DNA of 64,000 nt. Origin: Mastigias papua. Its lineage: Eukaryota > Cnidaria > Scyphozoa > Rhizostomeae > Mastigiidae. Below, piece by piece: positions 11,823-25,245 of this stretch. The stretch's first letter is position 1. Every line of letters starts with the position of its first letter. The DNA lies in NCBI GenBank assembly GCA_964019165.1, contig OZ025269.1, positions 6,920,669 to 6,984,668 of the forward strand. The letters run 5' to 3'. The translations under genes were made by a program, and so were the position numbers. The notes under the pieces were generated by a model that made no database searches, was not told the DNA's origin, and saw nothing but the letters and a program-made list of their open reading frames with translations.

Positions 11823-13585
11823 AAAGTTTTAGTCTCTGCCGCGGTTTCAAACCGTCCCTTCTTATATCTTGTTATACAGAAATGGCAGAATTATCGAATG
11901 TGAAGGGTTTTATGCAGCAAAGCATCTCAACAATTATTCGTGACGGTGTGCAGGTATCGCTATTTGATGAAAATATCGTTTATTCGCTGCTTTTTAGACT
12001 TGATTATTTGCGACATGCTGCATGCTGTTTTGACGAACTTTGATATGCGTGATGAATGTTGTCCGTAGTACGGGTGCTGCTAGACCGGGGCGTGGAAGCA
12101 TTTGTGTATAGGGGACCTTCATTTTGTAAATCCCATGGGGACTGGAGGAATTTCCTTTTCAAAACAGAAACTTATATCTATTTCGTACTGTTCTACATGC
12201 AGCAGGCCACAAAGAACTTCTGAATACACTTGCAATAGTAATATGAAGATATCTGTATAAATGATGAAGTCAAGTTATACATCTCTATATGAATTTCTAT
12301 GCATTGGATGCGTTAAAAATTGCCTACGTATTAACCTTACTGATTTTGGAATAATTCGTTACACTAGATTCTTTGATCAATGCAGGGGATATCTTAGTGC
12401 ACGCTCTTACACCTATTCAATGGTCTAAAGAAATTTACACGATGAATGATGTCAGCCTCTTTGGGAGAAAGTACAGTCAGAGCAAGCAAGACTGCGAAAC
12501 AGAAAATGAAGCAATGTCCTTCATGCTGAAATCCAGTAGATGACCTTTTCCAGTACAGAGCATCAAGATAACATCGGAAGTGTTTACTACAAAGATTTTT
12601 ATTTTTCAATGCTCGATTTCTTTTATCCTACGAAGTTTCTGATCTGATTCCATTCTTTTGGAAGCTTAAGTTTATTTTTTCGCATTTACCACCATTTCAA
12701 AGAGGTTCAATATAATAAGTCAATACGATGTTCTTTTCAAACTGAAAAGCTATGAATTGTCATAACATGCTGTAGGAAATATATGAAAGTGAGGGAATGT
12801 TGAATGTCAGTGTGAACGCTCGCTTACTCAAGAAAGCAGGTGTCTATGAAAACCTGAGAGATGGACTAAGTACTGCACGCTGCGGAGCAGCAAATGCAAA
12901 GTTTTAGAGAAATGTCTAATGTTTTAGAACGATCAACGATGTTTGAGCTCTTCTATTTTCTATCAACAGTACCATATTAAACTTCTTGAAGTCTGCTATC
13001 TATGGAGTAGTAAGCCTATTTGATGTACAAGAAAAGGGCATCACAAAACAATAAAGACTATCAATATCAGCTCTCTAGAAGTATTGCAGCAATTTCTTTA
13101 TTCACTGCTTTCAGAGGATAAGATTCAAAATTACAATCATAGTCTTGTACTTTAGCTGGAGTACTTTGATACTCTGCTATTCTACACTTTAACTAGAGAT
13201 ACCACTTACATAGAATGTGTGTTGCATTAAAACATCGCATCACATGCTTTTTCACCACTTGTTTTCTGTTGCAACCTACATAAATTCACGGTTTCAATAG
13301 AGCTAGGATCATGAGTTAAAATTCTGTACTATCTCATAAATCTGATCTCGGAGCCTTTTAGAGCTGTTTCATTCCATAAATATGTCCAATGTATTGCATG
13401 TATCATCTTATTACCAATATAGTCATATAGTCATTACATGAGTCATTACGATGTCTAGACACCAGAGTTGAGCTGTAAATAAGGTGAACTGATTGTCAAA
13501 TGTGTTTAGGAGTTTCAAAAGTACATGCCAAAAGACGACCTTAACTTCGTGCATTACTTCAATTCATCAAATGGTTTGCAGACTA
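11823..13585. other. No gene recognised
   Basis: Short frames only, for example 12394-12609 on the minus strand, with no family resemblance. Confidence 0.4.
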
Positions 13586-13665
13586 TTTGAAATATTTTGA
13601 TACTTGGAACAAGTCTTAGAACTGAATCTCCTTACTATACTGATATCGCATAAAACTTTCAATCA
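13586..13665. repeat. 80-bp dispersed duplicate, copy 2
   Basis: Partner of 11371-11450, 2.2 kb away in the same orientation. Confidence 0.85.
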
Positions 13666-14931
13666 ACTCCTTTCATCCATGGGAGATTAGAGTACCTCTT
13701 TAGAGTGCCTGTTTCCGAGTTGCATTGCTATATTAGTGTGTAACATTGTGACACTATGTGACGAGTGTTTAACATTGCCCAACACCTGGATATCATCTGT
13801 AAATTTGCTTCTAGCCACTCTATCCACTTCAAGGTCTATTGAGCCAATGAGTAAGATTTAGCTCGGGCTGCAAGCAATATTGCGTTTAGGCCTACATACA
13901 TCTGTCGGCCCTAATGGATGCAGCAATTGCTCAGGATTTCTCCAGTTTTGGGTAGATAGTTTTGCACAAGTAACTTTTAGCCCATCACTCTGACATCCTG
14001 GCTCAACAGTTTTTGTATACATACTTATATAAAAATTTTCAGAAATTTTCTTCTAACAACATGCTATATCACATCTTTTCTACCCGGACATTAGATCCAA
14101 ATGGTAGTGAATTTTATAACAACGGCAATTCATTTTAATCTTTTTTGACATTGTATGATTGTTACAGATCATCTTCATTTACAAGAGAATATACACTAGG
14201 GTTCTGTCTATGGTGTTGCACTCGAAGAGAATATGTGTCACATGTTACAACGATGGTTAAGAAACTCGAACAACTTTGGGAGGATAAAAAGTCGCATTTG
14301 CCGAAGCTTTGTGAAGCAAACATTACAAGGTTGAGAGCTTCTTTTGCCTAGTACTGCTTAGAAAGAAAGCTAAGTAGATGGCATGTGATGTTTTAGCTCC
14401 CCTTATTAAATTTTCAATGGTTTGCGGTTTCAGCTTATTGTAAGTTTCTACTGCTTGATTTTATACCTTTAAACGAATAGATGCTTGCATAGGCTGATAC
14501 AATGAACAGATGGATCGAATGCTCGTTAGTGGCTAAACAAGGAGTACGATTGTCAATGAAATCATGAGGCTCTTCATTAATCTGTTTTGCTATGGCCCCA
14601 TGAATTTGATTGAGACACTATACGATCAATTAGCACAGTTTGGTATTGAAATCTCATTTTACAATGAATCAAGGACGACCGTAGTAATTTAATTATTCAA
14701 AATTGCCACCAGTAGCGCAAAGAAGTTTCCTTATTGTTTTCAAAGCAAATATGAAGATGGATGCCTTTATTACCAGAGCCCATACCTTCCCATATGTAAG
14801 AAAGGTCAAGCCCATTTTATTGTGGCATTTAGAATTTCCAGCAATATGCTTTAATGAATACAATTCTTCTAAATGAAACAGAAAATGACATCGTTAGAGG
14901 CCTTAAGCGATTCTGTGTTGAAAGTGACACA
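13666..14931. other. No gene recognised
   Basis: The frame at 14145-14351 on + has no recognisable motif or splice context. Confidence 0.4.
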
Positions 14932-14985
14932 GGCACGCCGGAGCCGCGGGGGGGCTGGAGGAGCTGCAGCCCCCCCCCCCACTTT
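14932..14985. repeat. GC-rich inverted repeat
   Basis: A G7 run followed by GGAGCTGCAG and a C12 run can fold into a strong hairpin in otherwise AT-rich DNA. Overlapping frames on both strands (GGAGGAAAPPP and its complement) are artefacts of it. It looks like the core of a dispersed repeat. Confidence 0.6.
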
Positions 14986-15287
14986 TCTGCTCATGCATGA
15001 TGTTAAGATTGAGGCTTTCGATCCAAATAGAAATTGGGTCTCCTTTTCCGTGTTAAAGTTCACTCACCTTTAAAACGTACCAGTACCGAAGTCATCTGGA
15101 CCTATTGGAAGGGTTCTGTGTTCTTGGTTACCCAGCGCTTAGCATGATCTAGTTGCTCTGAAAACGTGTGTCCCTATCATTTTACATGATCTGGCAACTT
15201 CCATATGGACTTGCAACTCATTAATATAAACCAATCTTCAAAAAAGACATATTTGAATTATTCCTGTCTACATTAGAGGTAATGCAA

Positions 15288-15690
15288 AAACTGCTTACGC
15301 TTTGAAGGAAGGTACCCTAAAAATGCGTAAGAATATGTACAAGGGAAGAGATATCTTCAAAGAACGCAAGTACATAGACGTAATTTTCAGATGCTAATTA
15401 CTTGCGGGCATCCTAAATAGATAAAACTACCTTTTAAAACTTTTACACGCAAGATCGTTTTAGTTAGGAAATGTCGTAACTTGAAAATTTTGAATTTCTC
15501 GGTAGGCATTTAATTTTGCGAACTTTGAAAATAGTGAAATAAACAATAGTGTCAAATACATAGCTACATGGGGTGATGACTTAAGCAGTACGTATGTCCG
15601 GAGGAGAGGGTACCTCCAAAGTGTGTTAAACAAGGGAGAGGGGATCCAGAAACGATCAATATTAAACGCACATACTTTTGAATGGTCCCT
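15288..15690. repeat. Dispersed repeat, copy 2
   Basis: Same block order as 7663-8205: GGTACC with a G-rich flank, CAAAGAACG, TAATTTTCAGATGC, a middle section, GTACGTATG with GGGTACCTCC, GGGAGAGGGGATC, and TTTTGAATGGTCCCTTA at the end. It is more diverged, and many of the CpG-containing GTACG words are lost, consistent with an older copy. Confidence 0.6.
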
Positions 15691-18600
15691 TATCTGAATG
15701 GCTCAATTAGGTTGTCAAAATGCTTCGACAATGTTGATATTTGAGTGTAAATTTTACCTTGCAAAAATGAGAAATAAAACTTTTATCCCAATCCACTCAG
15801 AAGCTATCCCCTTTGAGGTGTTCAGCTTTCCTATTTCATGTAAAAAAGTCTGGTCATTCTTTACATGATTTCTTATTGCAAAGAACACATCTTTAGAAAT
15901 TAAGAGGTATCCGTAGATTACTAAACAGATAATATTTAAAGCCTAATAATACTATTTGCATGAAACACTATAAGTTTAAGTTAGGATGCAAAAACAGTAA
16001 TCCCTGCTTAGAAGTACTCTTGACCGTAATAAAACTGCATCCTTTGAAAGCAGACATAACTTCGACACAGGGTATGGTAATATTATCCCTTATTACTTCC
16101 CTCTTAAACTAGCTTTTAAACTAACTAGACCTTAGGGTCTGACCCAAACATTATGTACTAAGAGCGAAAATAGCAAAATTGAGAGGGCATAATAGTCCTA
16201 GTGGCATATGATCAGGCAATGCACAAAATCAAGGTTTTGGAGATTCGTAAGGTTCATTTTGTAATAATTATAGTTTACGCCCCTTAACCTTCTAAAATAC
16301 TTGCTGTAATAACCACTTAAACATATTATAATGCAATACTTAACTTGAAAGTTACAGTGTATTAATCATCTATCCATGAGAATTCGCAGTACGTTTAGGT
16401 TACAGACATAGGCAGTGATAATATCTATTCTTGTTTTGTTTCGTGATATAAAAAAGTACTAGGAAGCATCAAGATATTTTTTGATTCGAAGCAGATCTGC
16501 ACTTGGTCATCAAAGGAGAGTGAAGAAATCTTGCAAGCAATGGCAATATCTTTTCCATTGGATTATAGAGCATGCTTCAAGATATCAAACGGTCAATGAA
16601 ATAAATAGCTTAACTCATTGTCGCTTATAGGGATCATTGCAGAGTCTGTATGTACGAGTTTCTTAACTTTTTATCCAATGCCTGTCTGAAAAGTGTCTTA
16701 CTGAGCTTCTTGACATATACACTTAATTTCCTAGCTTAGCTAAATCCTATCCCAAATCATGACTATAATTTTATTTCAAAGAGCTTTCGTCAACATGACT
16801 GGCCATGGCCTGTCATCACCAATAAAAGTAAGCTTTTCATGTTCAATATATACTAAGAAATGAAGAAATACTAATGAAAACTCTCGAATAGTAATGCGTT
16901 CTATTGGACAGGGGACTAGAAGAGCAGGAACCTCCTGGTTAGCCCATGACTCAACTCTTGGAAGGATAAATTCTGTTTGGTTGTGGCTCAGAGTGTATTT
17001 GTATATAAGTAGAAATTTGTTTGCCCAAAGGGAACTACAAACAAGCCTCGACCATTGTGTTGTTTCTGATGCCAGTTTAGCTACAATAGATATGAAAGTA
17101 TGCTCAGAATAACTAACTAAGCTAAAATAGAACAGCTTCCTAGTATATCTCGGTTGTAATCAAATCAGTCAATCTTTGGCTTGAATCAATAGTGCTCTAA
17201 AAATCCAAGCCCTGATATTATATTATATAAAAACCTATCTGTTTACAACAGTCAAGAATTAAACAAAGCCACATCTTTACACAAAGCTTTGGGTTCCTTG
17301 TACATAACATTTGTTTACGCTGCCTGTTATCGCCACTTGTGTGTACACAAAAGCCTTGAATATCAACAAAAATAACTTTTAAACAATAATATGTATGCAT
17401 TAATCGCCTTGACAAGTTGCTACGAAAAACAGTTAAGAACTGACCACAATTAGTTCAAATACAAAAGTGATATTTGCAAGTTTAGAAAAGATACGTAATG
17501 CTTCCTGTCATCCCCAGAATGTACACAAGTGCAATGCTGTCATTGCAGCACGTCACATATTCTCCAGGTACAAAGATATTGGCCTAGATAATGCATTTCT
17601 AGTACACAAAAGATATACCAAATGATATTATCATCATTTGGAAACTCCTGTAATATTTTAACTTTAGCTCTTACCTAGTTAATGTAAGGAATGTCAATGA
17701 CTGCATTTCCAACAGCCTTTTGCAAAAAAGGTTATCAACAATTTAATCTCGTATTAAAAAATTGTAAAGAAACATTGCGTAGCCCTACGGCTAATTGATT
17801 TGACATACGTCACATGAGTATTACTACACATATATTGCATTTAACTCAGAGCTATGTACATTTAGAGGAAGTATATAGTGAGAGGACCCCCAAAAAGATG
17901 CAACAGAGTCTGAGAAAATATTGTTGGGAATAAATCCAAAAAAGTTTGGCATTCCACTGGCCTTCCTTATTCAAAACTTAATTTGCGTGTGCAAAATGCG
18001 TAATGTCACTTATACTTGTATCTCGGTATGTATGCGGAATTAAAAATATGAACTAACTATTAGCTGGCAGGTTCAAGTATATTACAGAAAATAAGTTTTA
18101 ATGCGAGTAGGATGTCTACTAATTAGAAATCTTAGTTGCAGCTACGTGAAGTTAGCTTTGGAGAAGGTAATGGACTCAGGAAGAGATGAATGAATTACCA
18201 CAAACATTACAGGTTACAATCATTATTTGGTTCCGTAAAATTCCTCTCAACTTTTGATGTTAAGTTCCAACAAAAATGTATTGTATCAAATTGTATCCCT
18301 ACTGCTTCATATACTGTAGATATCACTATGTGAATTCAGGTATTCAATGCACAAAATGCACAACTGTGACTTCATAAGATTAGCTGTCAATGGAAAACCA
18401 AGTAAGATAAATATGGGCAGCATTTGGGAAAGTACCTACTAATTGCCATTTTACATTTAGAGCATTAAATGTAAGAACTTTTTCTTATACTTGCAAAAAA
18501 GCCATAAACACAATTCTTACTAACTATGATTCAAAAACAGTTGCTTCCAGACGTGTTTTCCCTAACTAGCCTGACTGGTTATGGAGTATGCAGTATTACC

Positions 18601-20400
18601 CTTGAGGAGCCCCTTCAGCAATCAGATTAAAAGGCCCTAGTAGTAAATTATAGCAAAGTGATTAATGGAATAGTAACTGATTATGCATTACTGGACTTGC
18701 CAATTGTTTACTTGGCATTAGAATCCATAGAAAAATGCTTATATCGCATATAATTCATAATAAACACGTTTATTATAAGTGAAAAGTTAAAACAAAAAGT
18801 CTTTATATGTTTATTATGCAAAGCTTGTGATTTATGTTGCTCGAACAGTCCTTTTACGTCCAACCCATCAATTTCAGTTGTATTCGAGAAAATCTTGCTT
18901 TGGAAGATTCTAGTAGCAACATTTTATTTCCAAGTAAGAGACCTCAGTAAAGAAACAAAGCTGCACGCGCATGTTTCTTTTCACTATTTCAGAATGGCGC
19001 CGAATATTGTAGAACATTCATTCTCAATAATATATAACATACGGAAGTTGAATTCTTCCATGGACCACTAAAATATCACCAAAGACCACTAATTTCTGAA
19101 TAATGATTCTTGGCTGGGAATCAATTAGTTTCAGGCAATAAGTTAAACAAGTTAATAACACAGACCAGCTAAGCCGGGGCACTTCTTCCATGCTTTTTAT
19201 GGAAATAAAGCTCCATCTCATTTGCTGTAATAAAGCTCTGTATGTTTTCAGAACCAGTGCTTCACTCTATACACCAACACTCATACTGTCGATTCTAGTC
19301 ACAAATTTATTTGTTTCCAGTAGGGGATGATTCTCCTTTCAAATAATCCTACTAAAGAAGAAGATCAGAATAAGCTATTGCTCCAATCTTTCTCGGATCT
19401 TCACTCGATGGCTTGTCTATAGAAACATAACAAAGAATTTGAAAAAACTCCTAGCTTGTGTCCATGTCAGCATATATTTAATTTTTCAAGTAGATCTTCT
19501 ACCAGGTCTCATCAGTAATAACGGATATAATACTCATGACTTTACCATATTGCCAACAGATTTTATCATTTGCCTGCTAATGTAATCAACTGAGGAATAA
19601 TAGCCATTGTGTACAAAAGAATAGTATCAGCAAGATACCAGCAAGGAAGCAAAATTTAGATTTTCTGTTATCGACCTAAAAACTCATTAATGCAAAGAGC
19701 AGATAATTCCAACAAACAAATCATGATTGCAATTTGAATAATACAAGTTTGCAATGGATTAGATTTAATCAAGACATAAACATCAGTGAGTTTTGACGAA
19801 ACAAAACTTTATTGTTTATACTCCTTAGTAAGCTGATAAAAGTATTCACACTTCGATGCAAACGTCAAGAAGCTCCATAGTAAATGGTTGTCTTTGTAAA
19901 ATACAATCTTCCTTACATACATCGTAGATAAGACAGTGCACTTGAATGGGCATCGTATGGTTGGCACCGGGTGGCACCTAAAATATGTAAGAGGTGAATA
20001 CCTAATAACTTTGCAACGACATATGTACCGACCCCCTGGTTTACTGTTGTTTTACTTGGGTCGGCAATCATTCTGAGTACTCTTGTGAGAGGAAAAGTGT
20101 TGAATTGTGACGTAGATGCATTCAAGTTGGAACAATTTGCTTCCTTCACAATTTGACTCTATTTATTGTTTATATCGCGAATAACAGAATCGTTTTAATT
20201 CAACACAAAGGTGCTAGATGATGCATGAAACTTTGTGAGATCGCCTTAATGACACAGCTGTATTTGACTTTTAAATGTTTACAAATCAGAACGTGCTGCA
20301 GTTTCAGCTGCGAGGGAATATTCAGCCTGTATTTTGCAGAAGTTCAGCAAAGGTGTAAAAGAACTTACGCGTCAACCCCTTTTGCAGGAAGTAGCAAACC
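15691..20400. other. 4.7 kb with no gene recognised
   Basis: AT-rich sequence upstream of the channel gene. The open frames (16894-17112 on +; 17218-17415, 19024-19221 and 19913-20149 on -) are short, lack motifs and lack convincing splice boundaries. A promoter or 5' UTR exons of the channel gene could lie here, but nothing in the sequence identifies them. Confidence 0.4.
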
Positions 20401-20403
20401 ATG
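20401..20403 (+). CDS. Possible start-codon exon of the DEG/ENaC gene (ATG|GTAAGT)
   Basis: AACCATG is followed directly by GTAAGT, a near-perfect donor, so the start codon would be the last three bases of a mostly untranslated exon. Joined in phase 0 to the exon at 21492 this gives Met followed by Val-Asn-Gln. The exon at 21492 has no in-frame ATG before its membrane segment, so an upstream start is needed. This is inference; another upstream exon could supply the start instead. Confidence 0.3.
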
Positions 20404-21491
20404 GTAAGTTTGCAAAATTGTTGCTCATGTTAATGGTACTTTCAAAGTATAATTCAAAGCGTAATAGAACATATGGATTCTTCATTTCACTTCAAATGTC
20501 ACATTTTGTCATTTATGATTTAGAGAAGGAACAATCAAGTCATTCTTCATTTTCATATCACCTTTAAGGGCTTTAACTATAGAATTATATCGAGGTAACT
20601 TTTCAATATTTTATACTGTAGCCATCGCAACGACTATAGGAGCATTGACGCAAATTTGAATCTCTTATTGGTTTCATCAAATTTACTGTGTGAATGAGTG
20701 AACTGTATGGTCGTTAGACAAAACTATGCTGCAGCTAAATAACAACGGGAAGGGCATGAAAAACATGATGATCAATCAGCTAAAACATAAATGTAAACAT
20801 TTCTGTATAAACTGAGGTCATATTTTATGGCATAGAATGTAATCTGAAAATCAACAAATTTTTCATGGCAGTTTCTTGTTGCTATGAGACGTAATAAAAT
20901 CATATACGGGTAATATATTTTGTGAGAAAACCATTGTCATTCTAAAAAAATTGAGTTTTTAAGCAGATCACGGGTATTTCTATTATATACAGAGTATATG
21001 AATAGCGAGTCAGTAGAGACAATGATTTACCTTGAAATACACCAATTTACCTCCAAGGCAAATTCAACTCCTCTACTGTACAAAGTATATTTCATTGTAT
21101 CTTTGCTTAGACTTATTCTCCTCTGCATTGTCAATAGCTTCTGGCTGTTTTGTTCACTGGGGTAATTAAAATTCGACTGGGATTTTGAATGGATAGAATA
21201 ATAAAAATTTGCTTCTTTTTCGAAATGCAGTTGAGAAAGAGCGTACATTTTTATCTTTATGTGAGTGTTTTGTAATGTCTACGTCTAATTGATTACAGTA
21301 GTTGTGCTTTCCTGATATATACTCATCTCTAGTCTTCGGTAGATGAAGTTTATAAGTCAAGTTGGGACTATAACTGTAAGCCTTTAGAAAGGCTTTGTTT
21401 GCTTTCCGTCCAGTCCTAGTGTTGAAGAATCAAAATTCCAGCTTAGACATCGCAAATATTAACTCAATGGGGATTTCAATCTATTTTGAAG
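20404..21491 (+). other. Putative intron, nothing recognised
   Basis: No coding or repeat signal. It ends with a pyrimidine-rich stretch and TTTTGAAG before the first recognisable channel exon. Confidence 0.35.
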
Positions 21492-21761
21492 GTTAATCAA
21501 ACATCAAAGACATCAGTTGTCGAAAAAAATAAGCAAGGCGAAGAGGGAAAGGGATTAGGGTTATTACTGACGAGTTTTGCTACATCAACAACGGCACATG
21601 GACTCAACCGCATTGCAGGATCAACTGACTTTAAATTCAAAGTCACTTGGTTTTTGGTATGGCTTGGTGTCATGATCGGGTTTGTGGTGATGGTCGTTAA
21701 GCTAGCCCTTCTTTATTCCTCGAAGCCAATTAGCACCAGCATAAGCATTGAATACAAGGAG
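21492..21761 (+). CDS. DEG/ENaC channel, exon with HG motif and TM1
   Basis: Ninety codons ending in phase 0 at a strong donor (GAG|GTAAGA). After a charged, Ser/Thr-rich cytoplasmic N terminus comes FATSTTAHGLNRIAG. This contains the His-Gly pair conserved before TM1 in DEG/ENaC channels and needed for gating in family members. A 25-residue hydrophobic segment (TWFLVWLGVMIGFVVMVV onward) is TM1. It ends with ISIEYKE, where the family enters the extracellular domain. The acceptor is taken as TTTTGAAG|GTT. The reading frame is open upstream to a TAG at 21444 but has no ATG. Amiloride-sensitive or peptide-gated sodium channel is the likely type; the ligand cannot be told. Confidence 0.85.
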
Positions 21762-23079
21762 GTAAGATTTTGTAATGAATTTATGCTAAAATTGCTAAAA
21801 ATGATAGATTTGAAGAGATTTGGAGAGACGTTCATACAAGGTTGGTCCATTATTGAGAGATAAACATATAGCTTGTTTATTCCTTTGATTATTTAACATC
21901 TATATCCTTTCTCTATCGATTTTAGTTCGTATTTTCTTTTGCATAATTCAAATCATTTCGAAACCGACCAAACCGATGCTTGCATTTCTTTTGCTGAATA
22001 TACAGAAGTTAAATTAGACGTAAAATTGCAAATAATAACTTCCGAGTGGGCAAAACCTACCTCCTATTTTTAAGTGTATCGTTGTACAGTTGTAAATGAT
22101 GCTCAAAATCTAAAACAGTGGCATTTCAGATATGAGCGAAAAGTTTACACCTACATTACGAGCAACTATAGGACAGCAAAGGAAGGTAGTGAAAACGTCA
22201 AAGGACATGCCCTAAAATATACGTGATATAGTAAGAACAAACTAGAAGCGGGAATAGAGTGTTTTTGACCATTAAAGCAAACATCAATAATCGTACTGAA
22301 CAAATATGGGTAAGCAAAAAAATATCTATAGCATGAAGAAAGCCAAGAGGTTCTGATACACAATATGGGCTTTACTAGCAATCCAGCGAACTACATACGA
22401 AATAAATTTCTGCAAAATTTTTTTGAAAGTCTTCACTTTGATACTTCGCTTTCGCCTTTTTGAATTCGTAGGAGACAAGAAATATATTGAATGCAGTATT
22501 CATAGATGATTCGTTCAAAAAATAGCAAGAACTTTTTAAGCATGCAACTCTCCTAACACATTTAATTAGGTATGCCAAGTTAAAGGAGAGATCAATTGTG
22601 ATTACAGTCCTCAATCGTCAAAATGCATTAGGTGAAGTACCACACAATTCGATATGAAATGTACTCAAATATCACAAAGTACCGGACTCATTTACAGATA
22701 TCATCAGGAATCGATACAACGGCTTTTCTACTAGTGCTATATTGAAGGACTATGTCACTCCATTTTTAAAAGTAAAAATTAGGTACTTTAAGGGGACTGT
22801 CTGTGTACACTGCTATTTAATCCTTGTGTTAACTCTTTCATCCGGTCCATCGAGACTAGAGACTTCGAGCAACTCAACTATAGAAGCAGCAGACCTCTGC
22901 AGCCAAGGCATTGGCTGCAATTTGCAGACAATGCTGTTGCTACCGAATTTGAGAACCAACCTCTTGTTAGAATCTCCAGTAGATGGTACCCATTGGCAGG
23001 AATGACCATTCTACCTCATAAATGTCAATATTTTGGAATTTGTAGGTCAATATCAAAAACAATAAAATACCTAAATCTA
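21762..23079 (+). other. Intron 1 of the channel gene, 5' part
   Basis: No coding signal. The frame at 22742-23005 has no motif and no splice context. Confidence 0.5.
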
Positions 23080-24000
23080 CATAGGCAACACCCGAGTTAA
23101 AAGGTATTGAAGAAGATGAAAGTTTCCAATATCTCAAGAGTTGGTTAAATCATAGCGTGAGCAACGAAAAGCACAGAAAGGAAGCAGTCGAATGCACATT
23201 GTAAAGAGAACTAGGCTGTCCCTACATCCAAAATATATGCTATGGCTTTACAACAGCCATCTAAATATACCATCAGTAGGTACTGTCAATACTCTTCAAA
23301 TATCTAGGACTAAATAATTTGGATTAAGAATTATAGTTGTAGGCGGTAAATTTACTGCGTGTCAAATAACTATTAGACAAGATCTTCATAAATCGCCAGA
23401 TGCTGACGTCTGCCAGTTCTTTGAAGTAACATCAGAAAAATACATCAATTATGTTTCATTCAAATCAACCAAGGAGGCATTGAAATTACCTCAAGAAGAA
23501 AAGTAGAAAAATATTGAGAAGTTAGAAGTACAGGGATCAAGTGTAAAGGAAGTATAGAAGAATGTTCTAGGGTTAGCAAAAAGCAACTGGTTCAAAGCAC
23601 AGGACTCACTGCCACGGAATGTTTACACTTACATGATTCACTATATAAATAATACACTCCTCTCGCACTTGTCAAGATGGAAGAAAAGTCAGCTGTCGGT
23701 GTGCAACTTCTGCCGTGAAGTTCAGGCTACAAAGGATCTTCTTTCGGGGTGTAAAGCATGTCTTGATAGATATACTTAACGGCACAACTCGATACTCGCA
23801 AATCTAGGCAACTTCTAGAAAACAAAAAATAATGTTATCTACGTTGACCTACACGTTAGACTCCTGTCCCCAAAATTCAGCACAGAATTACAACTTCAAC
23901 ATAACATGATCTTCATCGACCATAGCAACAAAATACAGATCATAGATCTAATTGCTGATCATGAAGCAGAGGAAAGCGACACACAAGTGCTCACCTTTTG
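23080..24000 (+). pseudogene. Non-LTR retrotransposon ORF2 3' fragment
   Basis: Damaged C-terminal half of a LINE polyprotein in the channel's first large intron. The 5' part reads GIEEDESFQYLK. The best-preserved block (23578 onward) reads KSNWFKAQDSLPRNVYTYMI, then RYINNT-like YINNTLLSHL, a cysteine cluster CNFCREV...SGCKACL, and RHNSILANLGNF. This matches the C-terminal zinc-knuckle region of LINEs common in invertebrate genomes (WxxxxSxxCxFC...HxxxxCxxxL...RHxxxL). Frameshifts are numerous and no poly-A end was pinned down. Confidence 0.7.
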
Positions 24001-24919
24001 AAAGAAAATAGCCTGCTAGCTAGAAGTGAATCGATTAAATTCATACACTTTGTAATGACGACCGGAGATGTCCCTACTGAAGTTACATAAGTATTTAGAG
24101 TCATGCAATACTGTCAATACTGTCATGCCTACCATTGGAGAGCGATTGTGATGGTTTCTACATACACATCTTAATTCATTACTGTAAAGTTCTTAAGAAT
24201 GAAAATTTTCCATTATCAAGAAAACAGTAATTTTCTCTTCAAGCAACAGTAGACTGCAACAGTCTCTAGAATCCATTATCTATACCATGATTCTTTCCAT
24301 TTCTTGATTTTGGAGTTGATTACTATAATACAAGACTATTGCTGATTATTTTTACACTAAGACTCTTCAACTCCAATGGACGACGGATTTGCATGGCAAT
24401 CCAATAAAATACTCAGTCACTTTCAATCACTTACTGGCAGGGAATAAGGGATGCGGGGACTTTCTATTCACTCACCTTTGTCCTTTTTAAACAGGTTTCA
24501 CGAGGTAGATTACACTTAAAAAATATTGTAGATCATTTTCAAGGAGCCTGAATGGAAAAGGTCCGGTAGACGTTTGCATTAGCCAGTCTTAACCTGTTCA
24601 CTCTCACAGTTCTCAATAAGCACATTTGATTTGTAACATGTGTAAATTTTGATAGGTTAGTCGACTTTGTCGCTATTTTAACCTCCAAAAGCGATAGCAG
24701 AAAAGATTCCTTATATAGGTCAGATGATCTTTCTCTACTTACAGCAATATTTTTGCATACCATAATTAAGAAAATTATTCATGATAAAATATGATTACAA
24801 ATGTATGCAGTTTGGTAATAACTAGATCTTATTACTTTAAAATTTGTCATATAATGTTATATAACTTCATATTTTAAAAATACTTTATCTATATCCATCT
24901 CAAATTTAATGCTTTTTAG
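24001..24919 (+). other. Intron 1 of the channel gene, 3' part
   Basis: Nothing recognised. It ends in a pyrimidine-poor but acceptable acceptor, GCTTTTTAG. Confidence 0.5.
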
Positions 24920-25245
24920 TCCTTGACATTCCCTGGAGTGACAATTTGCAATTTAAACATGATCCCGAAGTCTCGAGTTAAAAGTATGACAAAGAATTCT
25001 GTGCCCATCATGGATATATCGAGAACACAGAGTGATCTGAAGAAGGACTTTTTCAGCAACACACAACCTAATTTACAAAGTATGAACAAGTCGATGCTAT
25101 CAGTGGATCCTGTCTCAAGCAAAATCTCAGACATACTTGCAGATTTCAACAACCTACCTATTACAACACGAATGGAAAAAGGTTACCAGCTAAGCGAGTT
25201 ACTACTATATTGCACTTGGGCAGGACTTATGTGCACGGAAAAAAG
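24920..25245 (+). CDS. DEG/ENaC channel, exon after TM1 (FPGVTICNLN)
   Basis: Starts in phase 0 after TTTTTAG and reads LTFPGVTICNLNMIPKSRV, the signature first beta-strand of the extracellular domain in DEG/ENaC channels (usual FPAVTICN). A Ser-rich, poorly conserved stretch follows, then GYQLSELLLYCTWAGLMC, matching the family's L-xx-L-x-C...G-xx-C pattern. It ends AAAAG|GTATCA with two bases of a split codon. The exon contributes about 108 residues of the finger/palm region. The exact donor is supported by phase with the next exon (AG|T gives Ser). Confidence 0.85.

Noticed and set aside
22742..23005. 87-residue + strand frame in intron 1
   Set aside because: No family motif, not bounded by good splice sites, and not continuous with the channel.
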